DNA from: Lutibacillus sp052034115
GTDB lineage: Bacteria > Actinomycetota > Actinomycetes > Actinomycetales > Dermatophilaceae
Direction: 5' to 3'
NCBI GenBank assembly: GCA_052034115.1
Contig: JBPOIZ010000076.1
Location: forward strand, 1 to 30,252
Length of the DNA stretch: 30,252 nt
In this document: positions 10,901 through 19,077 of the stretch, in pieces
How the letters are laid out: the number at the start of each line of letters is the position of its first letter
Position numbering within the stretch: the first letter of the stretch is position 1
The notes under the pieces: generated by a model
Database searches by the model: none
The model's input: the letters and a program-made list of their open reading frames with translations, nothing else
Told to the model about the DNA's origin: nothing
Made by a program: the position numbers and the translations under genes

Positions 10901-13900
10901 TCCGCCGAGGATCCGCCCGACGTTGGCGTCGTCGAACATCGGGTCCACTCCCGGGATGCCAAGCCCGGCGCCGGAGATGACGACCGGCTCCTCCGAGCGG
11001 GCCACCGGGGCAGGTGCCGCAGCGGCGACGGGAGAAGTGACCGGGGCGGCGGCCGGCGCAGCGACCGCGCCGACCGGACCACCACCGGCGCCGTAGACAC
11101 GCAGCCCTTGCTCGAGCACGCCGGCGAAGAGCTTGCCGAGCTCGGTGATCGTCTCGTCGGAGACGGCACCGCTGGGGGCAGGAACGGCAGCAGGGGCGGT
11201 GGACGAGGCTGGGGTGGCCACGGAGGGAGCCTTTCCGGCGGGTGCGGTGAAGCCCAGGCCAGCGGCGTAGAGGCCGCACAGCGCCTGGTTGAGCGCGGCG
11301 GCGTCGCTGAGCTTCGGGTGGTTGGTGTAGAGGGCCACGACGTCCGAATGCGTCGAGCCGAGCACGTCCTCGACGAAGCCGTGCAACGCCTTCTTCGGCC
11401 CGACTTCGACGAAGACGCGGGCGCCCGCGTCATACAGGGTGTTCAGGCCCGTGACGAACTGGACCGGCCTGGCGATCTGCTTGCCCGCATAGTCGAGCAT
11501 CGTCTCGGTGTCGGCACCGGCCGGGTAGAACTCCCCGGTGACGTTGGCGACGATCGGCAGCTGCGGGCCCTTCATGTCCAGGCGGCGCAACGCGTCGACG
11601 AAGCTGGGCGAGGCCGGCGCGACGATCTGGGTGTGGAAGGCATGGCTGACCGGAATCCTCACGGCGTTCATGCCGAGCGAGTTGAAGGTCTCGACGACCT
11701 TCTCGACGGCGGCGGTGGCGCCGCCGACCACGGCCTGGTTGTTCGAGTTGATGTTGGCCACGACGACATATCCGTCTGCCGAATCGACAACTCGTTGGAT
11801 CTCGGCCATCGGACCGAAAACGGCCGCCATGGCGCCGTTGTCCGCCACCGAGACCTTGGTCATCTCCCGGCCGCGTGCACTGACTGCCTCCAGTGCTGCT
11901 TCAAAGGTCAGCGACCCGGCCGCGACGAGGGCGCCGTACTCGCCCAGGCTGTGCCCCATGACCATGTCGGGGGCGATGCCGTAGGCCGCCAGCAGTTTGG
12001 TCAGGGACAGGTCGGTCGCGAGCACCGCAGGCTGCGTGATCTCGGTCTGCATGAGCTGCTTGTTGAGCTTCTTGACCGCCTCGGCGTCGTCGCCGTCGAT
12101 GAAGATGTATGACGTCAGCGGGCGCCCCAGCAGCGGCGTCATGACCTGGTCGGCCGCGGCGAAGGTGTCCTTGACGATGGGCTCGGCCGCGGCCAGGTCC
12201 TTGAGCATGTTGACGTACTGCGAGCCCTGGCCGGTGTAGAGGAAGGCCACCTTGGGGGCCGGTCCGCGACCGACGAAGACTCCCTGCTGACGCAGCAGCT
12301 TGAAGGCCGCCGGGTTGCCGGACGCCATGGCCTTGGTGAGCTTGTCGAGCTTGGCGGCCAGCTCGGCCGCGTCGCCATAGTCGACGGCCACCCGGACCGC
12401 CGCGTTGGCCAGGGCCGGGTCGGGGGCGGCCGGCGCCGGGGCGGTGCCCGCCTTGGCCGCAGCCAGAATCGGCGGGATCTGGGCCATCACCGCGGCGTCG
12501 TCGGCACCACCGAGCACAAGGGCGCCCCGCAAGGGGGCCTTCCGGGGGGCGAAGACGTTGGCGTCGGCGGTCGGCGCGGCCGGGACACTGGCGGTCACCG
12601 TCGGCGCGCTCGGCACCTCGGCCGCGGCATACACCTTCGGCTTGGGCTTGTGCCGGCCGGGGATGTGCTCCTCGACGACGACGTGGAAGTTGGTCCCACC
12701 GAAGCCGAACGCGGAGACGCCGCCACGGCGCACGCCGGTCCTCGACTCGGGCCACTCGCGCAGGGCGGTGTTGACCACACACGGGCTGGAGTCCCAGTCG
12801 ACGTTCTCGTTGGGGTTGACGAAGTTCAGGCTCGGGGCGAGGACCTTCTCGTGCAGCGAGCGGACCATCTTGAACAGACCTGCGGTGCCGGCCGCGGCCT
12901 TGAGGTGGCCGATGTTCGACTTCACCGAGCCGAGCGCCACCGAACGGGTCGGCGCACCAGCCGCGCCGAAGACCTTCATGAGGCTCTCCAGCTCCACGGC
13001 GTCGCCGACGCGGGTGGACGTGCCGTGTGCCTCGATGGCGTTGATCGTAGCCGGGTCCTCGTGGGCGTTCTCCCAGGCCCGCCGCACGGCGAGCTGCTGG
13101 CCGACCGGGTTGGGTGCGGTGATGCCCTTGCCCTTGCCGTCGGAGGAGCCGCCGATGCCCAGGATCGTGGCGTAGATGCGGTCGCCGTCGCGTTCGGCGT
13201 CTTCGAGCCGCTTCAGGACGAAGACCGCCGCGCCCTCGCCCATGACAAACCCGTCCGCGCCCGCGTCGAAGGGACGCGTGCCGGTGGCTGACAGCGCGCC
13301 GATCTTGCAGAACTTCACGAACGCGTCGACGCCCATGTTGCGGTCGATGCCGCCGGTGATGACCGCGTCGTAGTCGTGCTCGACCAGACCGTGGATGGCC
13401 GAGCTGAGCGCCGCGAGCCCGGAGGCGCACGCGGCGTCGGTGGTGAAGTTGGGTCCGCGCAGGTTGAACAGGTTGGCCACCCGGCCGGCCATGACGTTGC
13501 TCAGCTCACCGGGCATGGTGTCCTCGGTGATCTCGAACATGTTGTCGAGGTAGTTGGCCCGGGTCTCTTCGACGATCTTGCGCTGGGTCTGCGGCGAGAG
13601 GGACAGCAGCGTCGCGGACTGCTCGAGGCGCTTGAGCATCTCGGGCAGTTGGACCCGCATGCTCGACTTGTAGTGCTTCTCGCCGCCGATGGCGTTGCCG
13701 AGGATGACCGCGACCCGGTCGGGCTCGACCGACCAGTTCGGCCATCCGGCGTCCATGAGCGCCGCGCGGGAGGCCGAGATGGCCCACCGCTGACCCTCGT
13801 CCATCTGGGCCGCGACGGTAGGCGGCACCGGCATACGCCACGCGATGGGGTTCCAGTCGAACTCGCGGACCCAGCCGCCGATGATCGAGTAGGTCTTGTC

Positions 13901-14077
13901 CCGCGCCGAGTGATCGGCGTCGTAGTACAACGCCGGGTCCCACCGCTCCGGGGGCACCTCACTGATGCAGTAGCGCCCGCCCTTGATGTTGGCCCAGAAC
14001 GCGTCGGCACTGGGGGCCTGCGGCATGATCGCGGCGACCCCGACGACGGCAACAGGACGTACTTCGAGCTTGCTCAT
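4919..14077 (-). CDS. Iterative type I polyketide/fatty-acid megasynthase, KS-AT-KS-ACP5-KR-DH
   Basis: This 3052-residue multienzyme resembles PfaA-type polyunsaturated fatty acid synthases. KS1 spans about 6-470 with Cys217, His351 (EAHGTST) and His391 (NIGHLKAAAG). The AT spans 608-905 with GQGSQ, Ser710 (GHSLGEYG) and HAFH at 812-815, which suggests malonyl-CoA. KS2 spans about 1030-1530 with Cys1278 (NAACAST), His1425 in SHETYTP and His1465 (GFTGHAMG). Five carrier domains occupy 1666-2179, each with Thr at the phosphopantetheine position. The KR spans about 2450-2720 (TGAAGSI; SSVAGRFG; Tyr2647, Asn2651). The DH hotdog region is 2770-3040 with His2785 (DDHRIDGTPVLPG). There is no enoyl reductase, thioesterase or reductase domain, so product release and full reduction would need partners in trans. 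The ATG at 14077 follows GAAGGGCGAG. Tightly linked dehydrogenase, ETF and carboxylase genes suggest a dedicated acyl-chain pathway. The product is unknown. Confidence 0.93.
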   Translation of the reverse strand: MSKLEVRPVAVVGVAAIMPQAPSADAFWANIKGGRYCISEVPPERWDPALYYDADHSARDKTYSIIGGWVREFDWNPIAWRMPVPPTVAAQMDEGQRWAISASRAALMDAGWPNWSVEPDRVAVILGNAIGGEKHYKSSMRVQLPEMLKRLEQSATLLSLSPQTQRKIVEETRANYLDNMFEITEDTMPGELSNVMAGRVANLFNLRGPNFTTDAACASGLAALSSAIHGLVEHDYDAVITGGIDRNMGVDAFVKFCKIGALSATGTRPFDAGADGFVMGEGAAVFVLKRLEDAERDGDRIYATILGIGGSSDGKGKGITAPNPVGQQLAVRRAWENAHEDPATINAIEAHGTSTRVGDAVELESLMKVFGAAGAPTRSVALGSVKSNIGHLKAAAGTAGLFKMVRSLHEKVLAPSLNFVNPNENVDWDSSPCVVNTALREWPESRTGVRRGGVSAFGFGGTNFHVVVEEHIPGRHKPKPKVYAAAEVPSAPTVTASVPAAPTADANVFAPRKAPLRGALVLGGADDAAVMAQIPPILAAAKAGTAPAPAAPDPALANAAVRVAVDYGDAAELAAKLDKLTKAMASGNPAAFKLLRQQGVFVGRGPAPKVAFLYTGQGSQYVNMLKDLAAAEPIVKDTFAAADQVMTPLLGRPLTSYIFIDGDDAEAVKKLNKQLMQTEITQPAVLATDLSLTKLLAAYGIAPDMVMGHSLGEYGALVAAGSLTFEAALEAVSARGREMTKVSVADNGAMAAVFGPMAEIQRVVDSADGYVVVANINSNNQAVVGGATAAVEKVVETFNSLGMNAVRIPVSHAFHTQIVAPASPSFVDALRRLDMKGPQLPIVANVTGEFYPAGADTETMLDYAGKQIARPVQFVTGLNTLYDAGARVFVEVGPKKALHGFVEDVLGSTHSDVVALYTNHPKLSDAAALNQALCGLYAAGLGFTAPAGKAPSVATPASSTAPAAVPAPSGAVSDETITELGKLFAGVLEQGLRVYGAGGGPVGAVAAPAAAPVTSPVAAAAPAPVARSEEPVVISGAGLGIPGVDPMFDDANVGRILGGQQFIGALPEPIRARMARMRITRLVKDELKGASFVSIEDPADVIKLAGRHAPLDIVGQFGIDQARDEALDNATRMAIGAGFDALRDAGIPLVMRYKTTTIGSQLPDRWGLPDELRDDTGIVFASAFPGYGEFAKDIEHYMADRARREHLLALEGVRAHMTGAEPTAAEIDGLIAGLRAELEANPFQFDRRFLFRVLSMGHSQFAEIIGARGPNTQVNAACASTTQALGIAEDWIRSGRCRRVIVVSADDATSDSMMPWIASGFLATGAAATDEKVEDAATPFDRRRHGMIIGSGAAALVVESAEAARERGIQPICEVLGSVIANSAFHGTRLDLEHISGVMEAVVSEAEKWGVDRHAIASQLMFMSHETYTPARGGSASAEINALRHAFGSSADRIVITNTKGFTGHAMGAGVEDVVAIKALETGLVPPVPNYKEPDPDLGNLNLSTGGSYPVQFALRLAAGFGSQISMALLRYTPMPDGRRRAPSELGFAYRIVDQAAWQRWLDLLSGHSGSVLEVDHRRLRIVNAGAPAVPAVSTTHVPVPYADMARAPRAASSSAAPVAAPPSVAAPAAPAAAPASAVATPVPVAAPAPVAAAAAPAPVAAAVTDPVLEKVTSIVSEMTGYSADLLDPELDLEADLGVDTVKQAEVFAAVREHYNVERDANLQLRDFPTLNHVAGWVRSKTGIPAPSAAPAPVAAAAAPGPVAAPVAPAAPAAGDPVLAKVTEIVAEMTGYSADLLDPELDLEADLGVDTVKQAEVFAAVREHYNVERDANLQLRDFPTLNHVAGWVRSKTGIPAPSAAPAPVAAAAAPAPVAAPVAPAAPAAGDPVLAKVTEIVAEMTGYPTDLLDPEQDLEADLGVDTVKQAEVFAAVREHYNVERDANLQLRDFPTLNHVAGWVRSKAGLPEPSAAPAPAAAPAPAPAAAPAAPAAAAGGDEVLAVVTGIVAEMTGYPTDLLDPELDLEADLGVDTVKQAEVFAAVREHYNVERDANLQLRDFPTLNHVAGWVRSKTGIPAPSATPVAAPAAPVAAPAPAASSATPAGGDEVVAVVTEIVADMTGYPTDLLDPDLDLEADLGVDTVKQAEVFAAVRERFDLERDANLQLRDFPTLNHVAGWVRSKIGAGAGTPAGGPAAAAASAPATPPAPPTIAGDLAAIDALPRRIPVPALRPAAGQCAETGVVLKGARVVVMLDEGGVGAALVKKLDSLGASALTAEPGISTDDLADRLDGWLAEGPIAGVYWLPALDDEGPHEALDLAGWTEALRRRVKTLYATMRRMWDASPFLVSAVRLGGYHGYDAAGATSPMGGAVTGFTKSYKKERPDALVKAVDVPASRKTAAIADLLVEETLRDPGVVEIGRVEGQRWGVAFAEVPFTPLGEGGSPAGAGGMALTKDSVVLVTGAAGSIVCAITADLAKASGGTFHLLDLTPSPARDDADIAAFRTNKDGLKATLVARLKERGEKPTPVVIDKELARIERLSAALTAIQAVEAAGGTAYYYAVDLTDAAAVAAVMDQVKERSGKIDVLLHAAGLEISRNLPEKEAREYNLVFDVKSNGWFNVWRAASSMEVGATVAFSSVAGRFGNQGQTDYSAANDLLCKIASSTRRNRPQMRALALDWTAWGGIGMATRGSIPKIMEMAGVQMLPPEAGVAWINRELQSSAYSGEVIVAGVLGAMATEYAENGGADPAALLGDAAHGPMIGSVRTSVHYGVVNEVTLDPAEQKFLDDHRIDGTPVLPGVMGMESFAEVASLLAPEGYRVASVEDVRFLAPVKFFRDAARTLTISAVTSPAGDGSSDLVARCTLTGERKLPGSDVPQKQTHFTGLVRLTQEPAKASTRKVSTEPAAKRMAADTVYTFYFHGPAYQVVDEAWRTDKGSMTRMQSPLPDNHAPADKPLAIAPRLAELCFQTAGLWEAGRDGQLALPMQVERLRVLRDPATVKGGLFSHATQSAPGVFDCVVVDDKGKVVLDMVGYHSIAFPSPIPDAVAATLRDTYAD
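7538..9082 (-). repeat. Five tandem acyl-carrier-domain repeats inside the megasynthase
   Basis: Five units of about 76 residues (1666-1741, 1776-1851, 1886-1961, 1995-2070, 2104-2179) recur every 109-110 residues, separated by Ala/Pro linkers. The cores are almost identical, with LGVDTVKQAEVFAAVRE in every unit; the fifth differs most (RFDLERD for HYNVERD). The Thr codons (ACG) start at 8977, 8647, 8317, 7990 and 7663. The DNA is also highly similar between units, which suggests recent duplication or gene conversion. This is an intragenic protein repeat, not a CRISPR array. Confidence 0.95.
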
Positions 14078-14104
14078 CTGTCTCGCCCTTCCGGAAAGCG
14101 ACGG

Positions 14105-15808
14105 TCAGCCGTCGAGACGGCCGTAGAGGACGTCGGCGACGTAGTTCATGTCGTTGACGAGCCCGGCCTGCGTGGCCAGGATCTGCGCTGTCGGTATGGC
14201 GTTGACCGCCGCGACCGCCGGGCTGCCCGGGTCGGCCGCGCCGGCCACCCACCGGGCGCCGTCGAGGGCGACCCGCTGGGCGGCCTCGCGGGCGAAGACC
14301 CGCGACATCGCCGCGGTCTGCTCCCCCGAGAACCGGCCGGGGTTCTTCTCGAACCGGGTGCCATCGAGACCGGCGGCGGCCGCCTTGGCGAAGACCCCCG
14401 AGGTCTCGGTCCAGCAGATCAGCTCGCCGAGGCGGAACAGGACGTGCTGGTTGCGGGTCAGCCGCCCGGTCCGGCAGGCCTCGAGCACCACGGCCAGCGC
14501 GTTGTGCGCCAGCGCGGCGATGTCGGCGCCCACGCTCGGGTGGGTGGCGTGCAGCCGGGTCAACTCGGCGGCCATGTCCTGGTAGTAGCGGCCCTGGGTC
14601 TTGAGGTGCTGCTGCCACCGCTCGCGGGCCACGGTCATCTCCATGATCTCCGAGGTGCCCTCGTAGATCGTGGTGATCCGCACGTCGCGCTTGACCTTCT
14701 CCACGACATACGGACGGGTGTAGCCGTAGCCGCCGTGCGCCTGGATCGCGGCGTCCGCGGCGGCGTTGCCGGCCTCGGTCGCCATGTACTTGGCGATCGC
14801 GCCCTCGCAGTTCATCGCGCCGTTGTGGCCCAGCCCGCGGTCGATCTTGTCGGCGGTGTCCTCCATGAAGGAGCGGGCCGCCTCGAGCTTGACCGCGTGC
14901 GGCACGATGAGCTTGTGCGTGAAGCCCTGCTTCTCGCTGAGCGGGCCGCCACCTTGCTCACGGTTCTTGGAGTATTCGATGGCCCGGTCGAGGGCCTCCC
15001 AGCCGCCGCCGAGACCGAAGGCGGCGACCATGAGCCGGGTGTAACCGAAGACCTGCTGGGCCTGGACCATGCCCTTGCCCTCGACCATGCCGATGAGGGC
15101 GTCAGCGGGCACCTTGACGTCGTCGAGGTAGAGCGCGGCCGTGTTGGACAGACGCAGACCGTGCTTGTCCTCCGGCGGGGCGGAGGAGAACCCGGGGGTG
15201 TCCTTCTCGACGACGAACCAGCTCGGGCCGGCCGGGGTGGAGGCCAGGATCGTGGTGAAGTCGGCGATGGTGCCGTTGGAGATCCACTGCTTGCGACCGT
15301 TGATCGTGTAGCCGGTGACCTCGCCCTTCTTGGTGGTGATCGGCGTGGCCGTCGTCGTCAGGGCACCGAGGTCGGAGCCGGCCTCGGGCTCGGTCGCGCC
15401 ATACGCGAAGACGACGCCCTTGTCGGCGATGGCACCCAGCCAGCGCAACTTCTGCTCCTCGGTGGCGCCGACCAGGATCGGGTCGGAGCCGAGGAAGGTC
15501 GCGAACACGGCGGTGGCCAGGCCGATGTCCATGCGCGCCATGACCTCGCAGACCCGGTAGGAGTCGAAGGCGCCGCCGTCCATGCCGCCGTAGGCCTCAG
15601 GGACGAAGACGAGCTGGACACCGAGCTGCTCCGGGTCGGACATCGCCCGGACGATGTCCTCGGGGCAACGGTCCTCGTGGTCGAGGTCGAGCTGCAGCTC
15701 GGGGGTGAGCATCGCGCCGACGAAGTCGCCGAGCGACTCCACCATGAGGTTGAGGGTGTCGAGGTCGAGGCCGGCGCCGCCGACGTGTCCTGAGGTGGTC
15801 TCGGTCAT
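14105..15808 (-). CDS. Acyl-CoA dehydrogenase, C-terminally extended
   Basis: This 567-residue flavoenzyme would oxidise an acyl-CoA (or acyl carrier) thioester at C2-C3 and pass electrons to ETF. Visible family signatures are the FAD-contacting YGATEPEAGSD (136-146), KQWISNGT (173-180), QAHGGYGYTRP (356-366) and IYEGTSEI (381-388), whose Glu383 aligns with the catalytic base. The helical tail after about 400 makes it longer than the usual 380-residue dehydrogenases, closer to the very-long-chain and FadE5-like classes. The start is ATG at 15808: it lies 2 bases after the upstream stop, AAGGAAA is suitably spaced, and homology begins just after it; the same frame stays open further upstream but overlaps the upstream gene. 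Sitting between etfD and the megasynthase, it may act on that enzyme's product. The substrate is unproven. Confidence 0.93.
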   Translation of the reverse strand: MTETTSGHVGGAGLDLDTLNLMVESLGDFVGAMLTPELQLDLDHEDRCPEDIVRAMSDPEQLGVQLVFVPEAYGGMDGGAFDSYRVCEVMARMDIGLATAVFATFLGSDPILVGATEEQKLRWLGAIADKGVVFAYGATEPEAGSDLGALTTTATPITTKKGEVTGYTINGRKQWISNGTIADFTTILASTPAGPSWFVVEKDTPGFSSAPPEDKHGLRLSNTAALYLDDVKVPADALIGMVEGKGMVQAQQVFGYTRLMVAAFGLGGGWEALDRAIEYSKNREQGGGPLSEKQGFTHKLIVPHAVKLEAARSFMEDTADKIDRGLGHNGAMNCEGAIAKYMATEAGNAAADAAIQAHGGYGYTRPYVVEKVKRDVRITTIYEGTSEIMEMTVARERWQQHLKTQGRYYQDMAAELTRLHATHPSVGADIAALAHNALAVVLEACRTGRLTRNQHVLFRLGELICWTETSGVFAKAAAAGLDGTRFEKNPGRFSGEQTAAMSRVFAREAAQRVALDGARWVAGAADPGSPAVAAVNAIPTAQILATQAGLVNDMNYVADVLYGRLDG

Positions 15809-15810
15809 GG

Positions 15811-18039
15811 TCAGTTTCCTTGGGTCGGTGCGGAGGGGGTGGCGAGCGCGAGCTCGGGGTCTTCGGGTTTGACGGAACGCAGCAGGATCTCGGCGATGTC
15901 GGTGACCTCGACACTCTCCGGGGCGGTCTTCTCCAACTGACGCTGGGCGACACCGTCGCTGAGCATGGTCACGCAGAACGGGCAGGCCGCCGTGACGATG
16001 TCGGGCTTGGTCGCCAGCGCCTCGTCGGTGCGGTTGAGGTTGATCCGGGTGCCGAGGTTCTCGTCCATCCACATCCGGGCGCCGCCGGCGCCGCAGCAGA
16101 ACGACCGCTCCCGGCTGCGTTCCAGCTCGGTGACCCGGGCCCCGGGTATGGCGGCCAGCACCTCGCGGGGCGGCGTGAAGATCCGGTTGTGACGGCCGAG
16201 ATAGCACGGGTCGTGATAGGTCACCGCAGCATCGACGCGGTGGATCGGTGTGAGCCGCTTGTCGGCGACGAGCTGGGCGAGCAACGTCGTGTGGTGGACC
16301 ACCTCGTAGTGGCCGCCGACCTGCGGATATTCGTTCGCGAGGGTGTTGAAGCAGTGCGCACAGGTGACGACGATGCGCTTGGCCCCGACGGTGTTGAGCG
16401 TCTCGACGTTCTGCATGGCGAGCATCTGGAAGAGGAACTCGTGGCCCATCCGGCGGGCCGGGTCGCCGGTGCAGGCTTCGCCGTCACCGAGGACCATGAA
16501 TTCGACCCCGGCCTCGTGCAGCAGCGTGGCCACCGCCCGGGTGGTGCGCATCGCGGTGTCGTCGAGGGCTCCGGCGCACCCCACCCAGAAGAGGTAGTCG
16601 ACGTCCTCCGGGATGGTCTCCTCGCCCTGGGCGCCGAACTGACGGACCTCGAAGTCCAGCGGCTCGGCCCACTCCATCCGGGCGCTGGAGCCGCGGCCCC
16701 AGGGGTCACCGGCGTGCTCGAGGTTGTTGAGCATGGCGCCGGCCTCCTCCGGAAAGGCAGCTTCCATGAGCACCTGGTGACGGCGCATGTTGACGATGTG
16801 GTCGACGTGCTCGATATCCACGGGGCATTGTTCGACGCAGGCGCCACAGGTCGTGCAGGACCAGAGCATGTCGAACGGCACCGCCCCGACCCCCCTGGCA
16901 CCGTGCTCGTCGACCGACGCGGTCTCGTCGCCCTCGGGTCCGACCAGCGGGCGCTCGGCCTCGGCGCGAGCCTCGGCGGAGACCTCTCCGGTCGGCTCGC
17001 CGTCCTCGCCCTTGGTGGCCAGCAGGTATGGCGCCTTGGCCAGCGCGTGATCGCGCAGCGTCATCATGAGGATCTTCGGCGAGAGCGGCTTGTCGGTGTT
17101 CCACGCCGGGCACTGGCTCTGGCAGCGACCGCACTCGGTGCAGGTGCCGAAGTCGAGGAGCCCCTTCCAGGTGAAGTCCTCGATCTTGCCCACGCCCATG
17201 AGGTCGTCGTCGCCCGGGTCCTCGAAGTCGACCTTCGTGCCCCCGGAGTAGACCGGCAGGAGCGCGCCGAGCGCCCGCGGCCGGCGGGCGTAGGCGACGT
17301 TGGGGATCGACAAGAAGATGTGCAGGTGCTTGCTGTAGGTCACGAACACCGTGAACACGAGCAGCACGGCGAGGGAGAGCAGGAGCAGGACGGTCTCGAG
17401 CACCTCGTTGGCCGACTCGCCGAACCCGTGGAACAACGAGGCGAACCCCTGCGAGGCGAACGCCCCGCGGAGGAACTGCATCGGGCCGCCCTCCTCGTTG
17501 ACGCCCTGTGCGTTGATCGAGGCGCCACGGAAGGCGAGCAGGGTCCACACGACGTTGAAGATCATGAACAGGACGAACCACGCCGGGCCGAGGTGTGAGC
17601 CGAAGAAGCGCGACCGCCGACCCAAGGAGCTGGGTGCGTTCTTGATCCGGATGACGACGAAGATCGCCAGGGCGACGACACACAGGATGGCGAAGAGGTC
17701 CTCGATGAACCCGAACCAGGCGTAGTTGCCGACCACCGGGATCTGGAAGGTCGGGTTCACCAAGGCCGCGAAGCCTTCGATGATGGTCAGCAGCAGGACC
17801 ATGAAGCCCCAGAAGACCATGAAGTGCGCGACACCGGGAACGGTCCAGCGGAGCAGCTTGCGCTGCCCCGCCACCTCGACGAGCTCGGCCTTGACGGCCT
17901 CGCCGGCGCCCCCCAGCCGACCGGGCTCGACGGGTTGCCCCGCCTGGCCCAGCCGGTAGAGGAAGAGCAGCCGACGGGCGGCGAGCCCGAGGCATACCAC
18001 GGTGAGCAGCAGGCCCAGGACCAGCCGGACCGTCATCAT
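15811..18039 (-). CDS. etfD: EtfD-like membrane Fe-S oxidoreductase (ETF:menaquinone oxidoreductase type)
   Basis: The protein has 742 residues. The N-terminal half has about five hydrophobic segments (near 3-28, 68-95, 110-132, 150-170, 215-235). Next come two [4Fe-4S] motifs, CTECGRCQSQCP (Cys300, 303, 306, 310) and CTTCGACVEQCP (Cys395, 398, 401, 405). The C-terminal half carries CCG-type cysteine clusters like those of heterodisulfide reductase subunits (CAHCFN, DPCYLG, FCCGAGG, CPFC). This layout matches the actinobacterial EtfD family (Rv0338c type), which takes electrons from ETF and passes them to menaquinone. The gene lies directly after etfBA and before an acyl-CoA dehydrogenase, as expected for that role. 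ATG at 18039 has GGAAGGAG seven bases upstream; a second ATG follows immediately. Confidence 0.88.
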   Translation of the reverse strand: MMTVRLVLGLLLTVVCLGLAARRLLFLYRLGQAGQPVEPGRLGGAGEAVKAELVEVAGQRKLLRWTVPGVAHFMVFWGFMVLLLTIIEGFAALVNPTFQIPVVGNYAWFGFIEDLFAILCVVALAIFVVIRIKNAPSSLGRRSRFFGSHLGPAWFVLFMIFNVVWTLLAFRGASINAQGVNEEGGPMQFLRGAFASQGFASLFHGFGESANEVLETVLLLLSLAVLLVFTVFVTYSKHLHIFLSIPNVAYARRPRALGALLPVYSGGTKVDFEDPGDDDLMGVGKIEDFTWKGLLDFGTCTECGRCQSQCPAWNTDKPLSPKILMMTLRDHALAKAPYLLATKGEDGEPTGEVSAEARAEAERPLVGPEGDETASVDEHGARGVGAVPFDMLWSCTTCGACVEQCPVDIEHVDHIVNMRRHQVLMEAAFPEEAGAMLNNLEHAGDPWGRGSSARMEWAEPLDFEVRQFGAQGEETIPEDVDYLFWVGCAGALDDTAMRTTRAVATLLHEAGVEFMVLGDGEACTGDPARRMGHEFLFQMLAMQNVETLNTVGAKRIVVTCAHCFNTLANEYPQVGGHYEVVHHTTLLAQLVADKRLTPIHRVDAAVTYHDPCYLGRHNRIFTPPREVLAAIPGARVTELERSRERSFCCGAGGARMWMDENLGTRINLNRTDEALATKPDIVTAACPFCVTMLSDGVAQRQLEKTAPESVEVTDIAEILLRSVKPEDPELALATPSAPTQGN

Positions 18040-18079
18040 CTGGTGACTCCTTCCGTCGACCCCTGACGGGCGTCCGTGC

Positions 18080-19033
18080 TCAGCCCTTGCGCTTGGTGAT
18101 CTCGTCGGTCAGTGCCGGCAGCACCTTGTGCAGGTCGCCGACGACACCGAAGTCCGCGACCTGGAAGATCGGGGCCTTCGGGTCCTTGTTGACCGCGACG
18201 ATGGTCTTGCTGCTCTGCATACCGGCCCGGTGCTGGATGGCGCCGGAGATGCCGGCCGCGACATACAGCGACGGCGCCACGGTCTTGCCGGTCTGGCCGA
18301 CCTGCAGGTCGTGGGAGACCCAGTGCAGGTCGGTCACCGCACGGGTGGCACCCACCGCGCCGCCCAGCGCGTCGGCGAGGCCCTCGATGACGCCGAAGCC
18401 CTCCTCCGAGCCCACGCCACGACCGCCAGAGACCACGACCGCCGCGTCGGTCAACTCCGGCCGACCACTGGAGACCTTCGGGGACGTGGCGGTGATGGCG
18501 GCACCCTTGGCCGCGTCGCTGAAGGCGACCTCGACGGTCTCCACGGTCGGGGTGGTCGGCGCGGGCTCGGCGGCCAAGGCGTTGGGCCGCACGGTGACCA
18601 CGGCGGTGCCGGCGACCTGGCAGGTGGCCTGCCACCCGCCGGAGAAGACCGACTGGGTGGTCGTCACGACGCCGCCCTCGGAACGGACGTCGGTGGCGTC
18701 GGTGACGATGCCAGCGCCGAGGCGGACCGCGACGCGGGCGGCAACGTCCTTGCCGACCGAGCCAGAGGTCACCAGGACCGCGGCCGGGGCGGTGCGGCCG
18801 GCGATGGCGACCAGCGCCTCCGCGGCGGGGACGGACAGGTAGCCGTCGGTGCCCGGCACGACATACACCGTGCTGGCGCCGTACTCACCGAGGGTGGCCA
18901 CGGCCGCGTCGTCGGCGGCGCCGCACACGACGGCCGACGGCTCACCGAGACGGCGAGCGGCGGTCAACAGTTCGAGCGATGCCTTGCGGATGCCTTGCGG
19001 GGTGTTGTCGACGAGAACGAGAACTTCCGACAC
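18080..19033 (-). CDS. etfA: Electron transfer flavoprotein, alpha subunit
   Basis: This 317-residue protein is the FAD-binding half of the ETF heterodimer, which accepts electrons one or two at a time from acyl-CoA dehydrogenases. The C-terminal FAD domain is clear: SGGRGVGSEEGF near 208, VGQTGKTVAPSLY, then GISGAIQHRAGMQSS and VAVNKDPKAPIF. The N-terminal domain (VLVLVDNTPQGIRKASLELL) is also typical. The start codon is GTG (19031-19033), preceded by AGGAG at close spacing. The gene is 44 bases after etfB and 40 bases before the EtfD-like gene, so the set should be co-transcribed. Length and motifs are normal for the family. Confidence 0.96.
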   Translation of the reverse strand: MSEVLVLVDNTPQGIRKASLELLTAARRLGEPSAVVCGAADDAAVATLGEYGASTVYVVPGTDGYLSVPAAEALVAIAGRTAPAAVLVTSGSVGKDVAARVAVRLGAGIVTDATDVRSEGGVVTTTQSVFSGGWQATCQVAGTAVVTVRPNALAAEPAPTTPTVETVEVAFSDAAKGAAITATSPKVSSGRPELTDAAVVVSGGRGVGSEEGFGVIEGLADALGGAVGATRAVTDLHWVSHDLQVGQTGKTVAPSLYVAAGISGAIQHRAGMQSSKTIVAVNKDPKAPIFQVADFGVVGDLHKVLPALTDEITKRKG

Positions 19034-19077
19034 TTCTTCTCCTGGGGTCGAGGCGCGGTGGCGAGAGGGGCGAGGGG

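Noticed and set aside
13376..15793. 805-codon plus-strand open frame
   Set aside because: It crosses the 5' end of the synthase and the acyl-CoA dehydrogenase in antisense and has no domain signature.
14105..16207. Longer 700-residue version of the acyl-CoA dehydrogenase
   Set aside because: The extra 133 residues overlap the EtfD-like gene in another frame and are Arg/Pro/His-rich with no homology; ATG at 15808 with AAGGAAA upstream explains the start.
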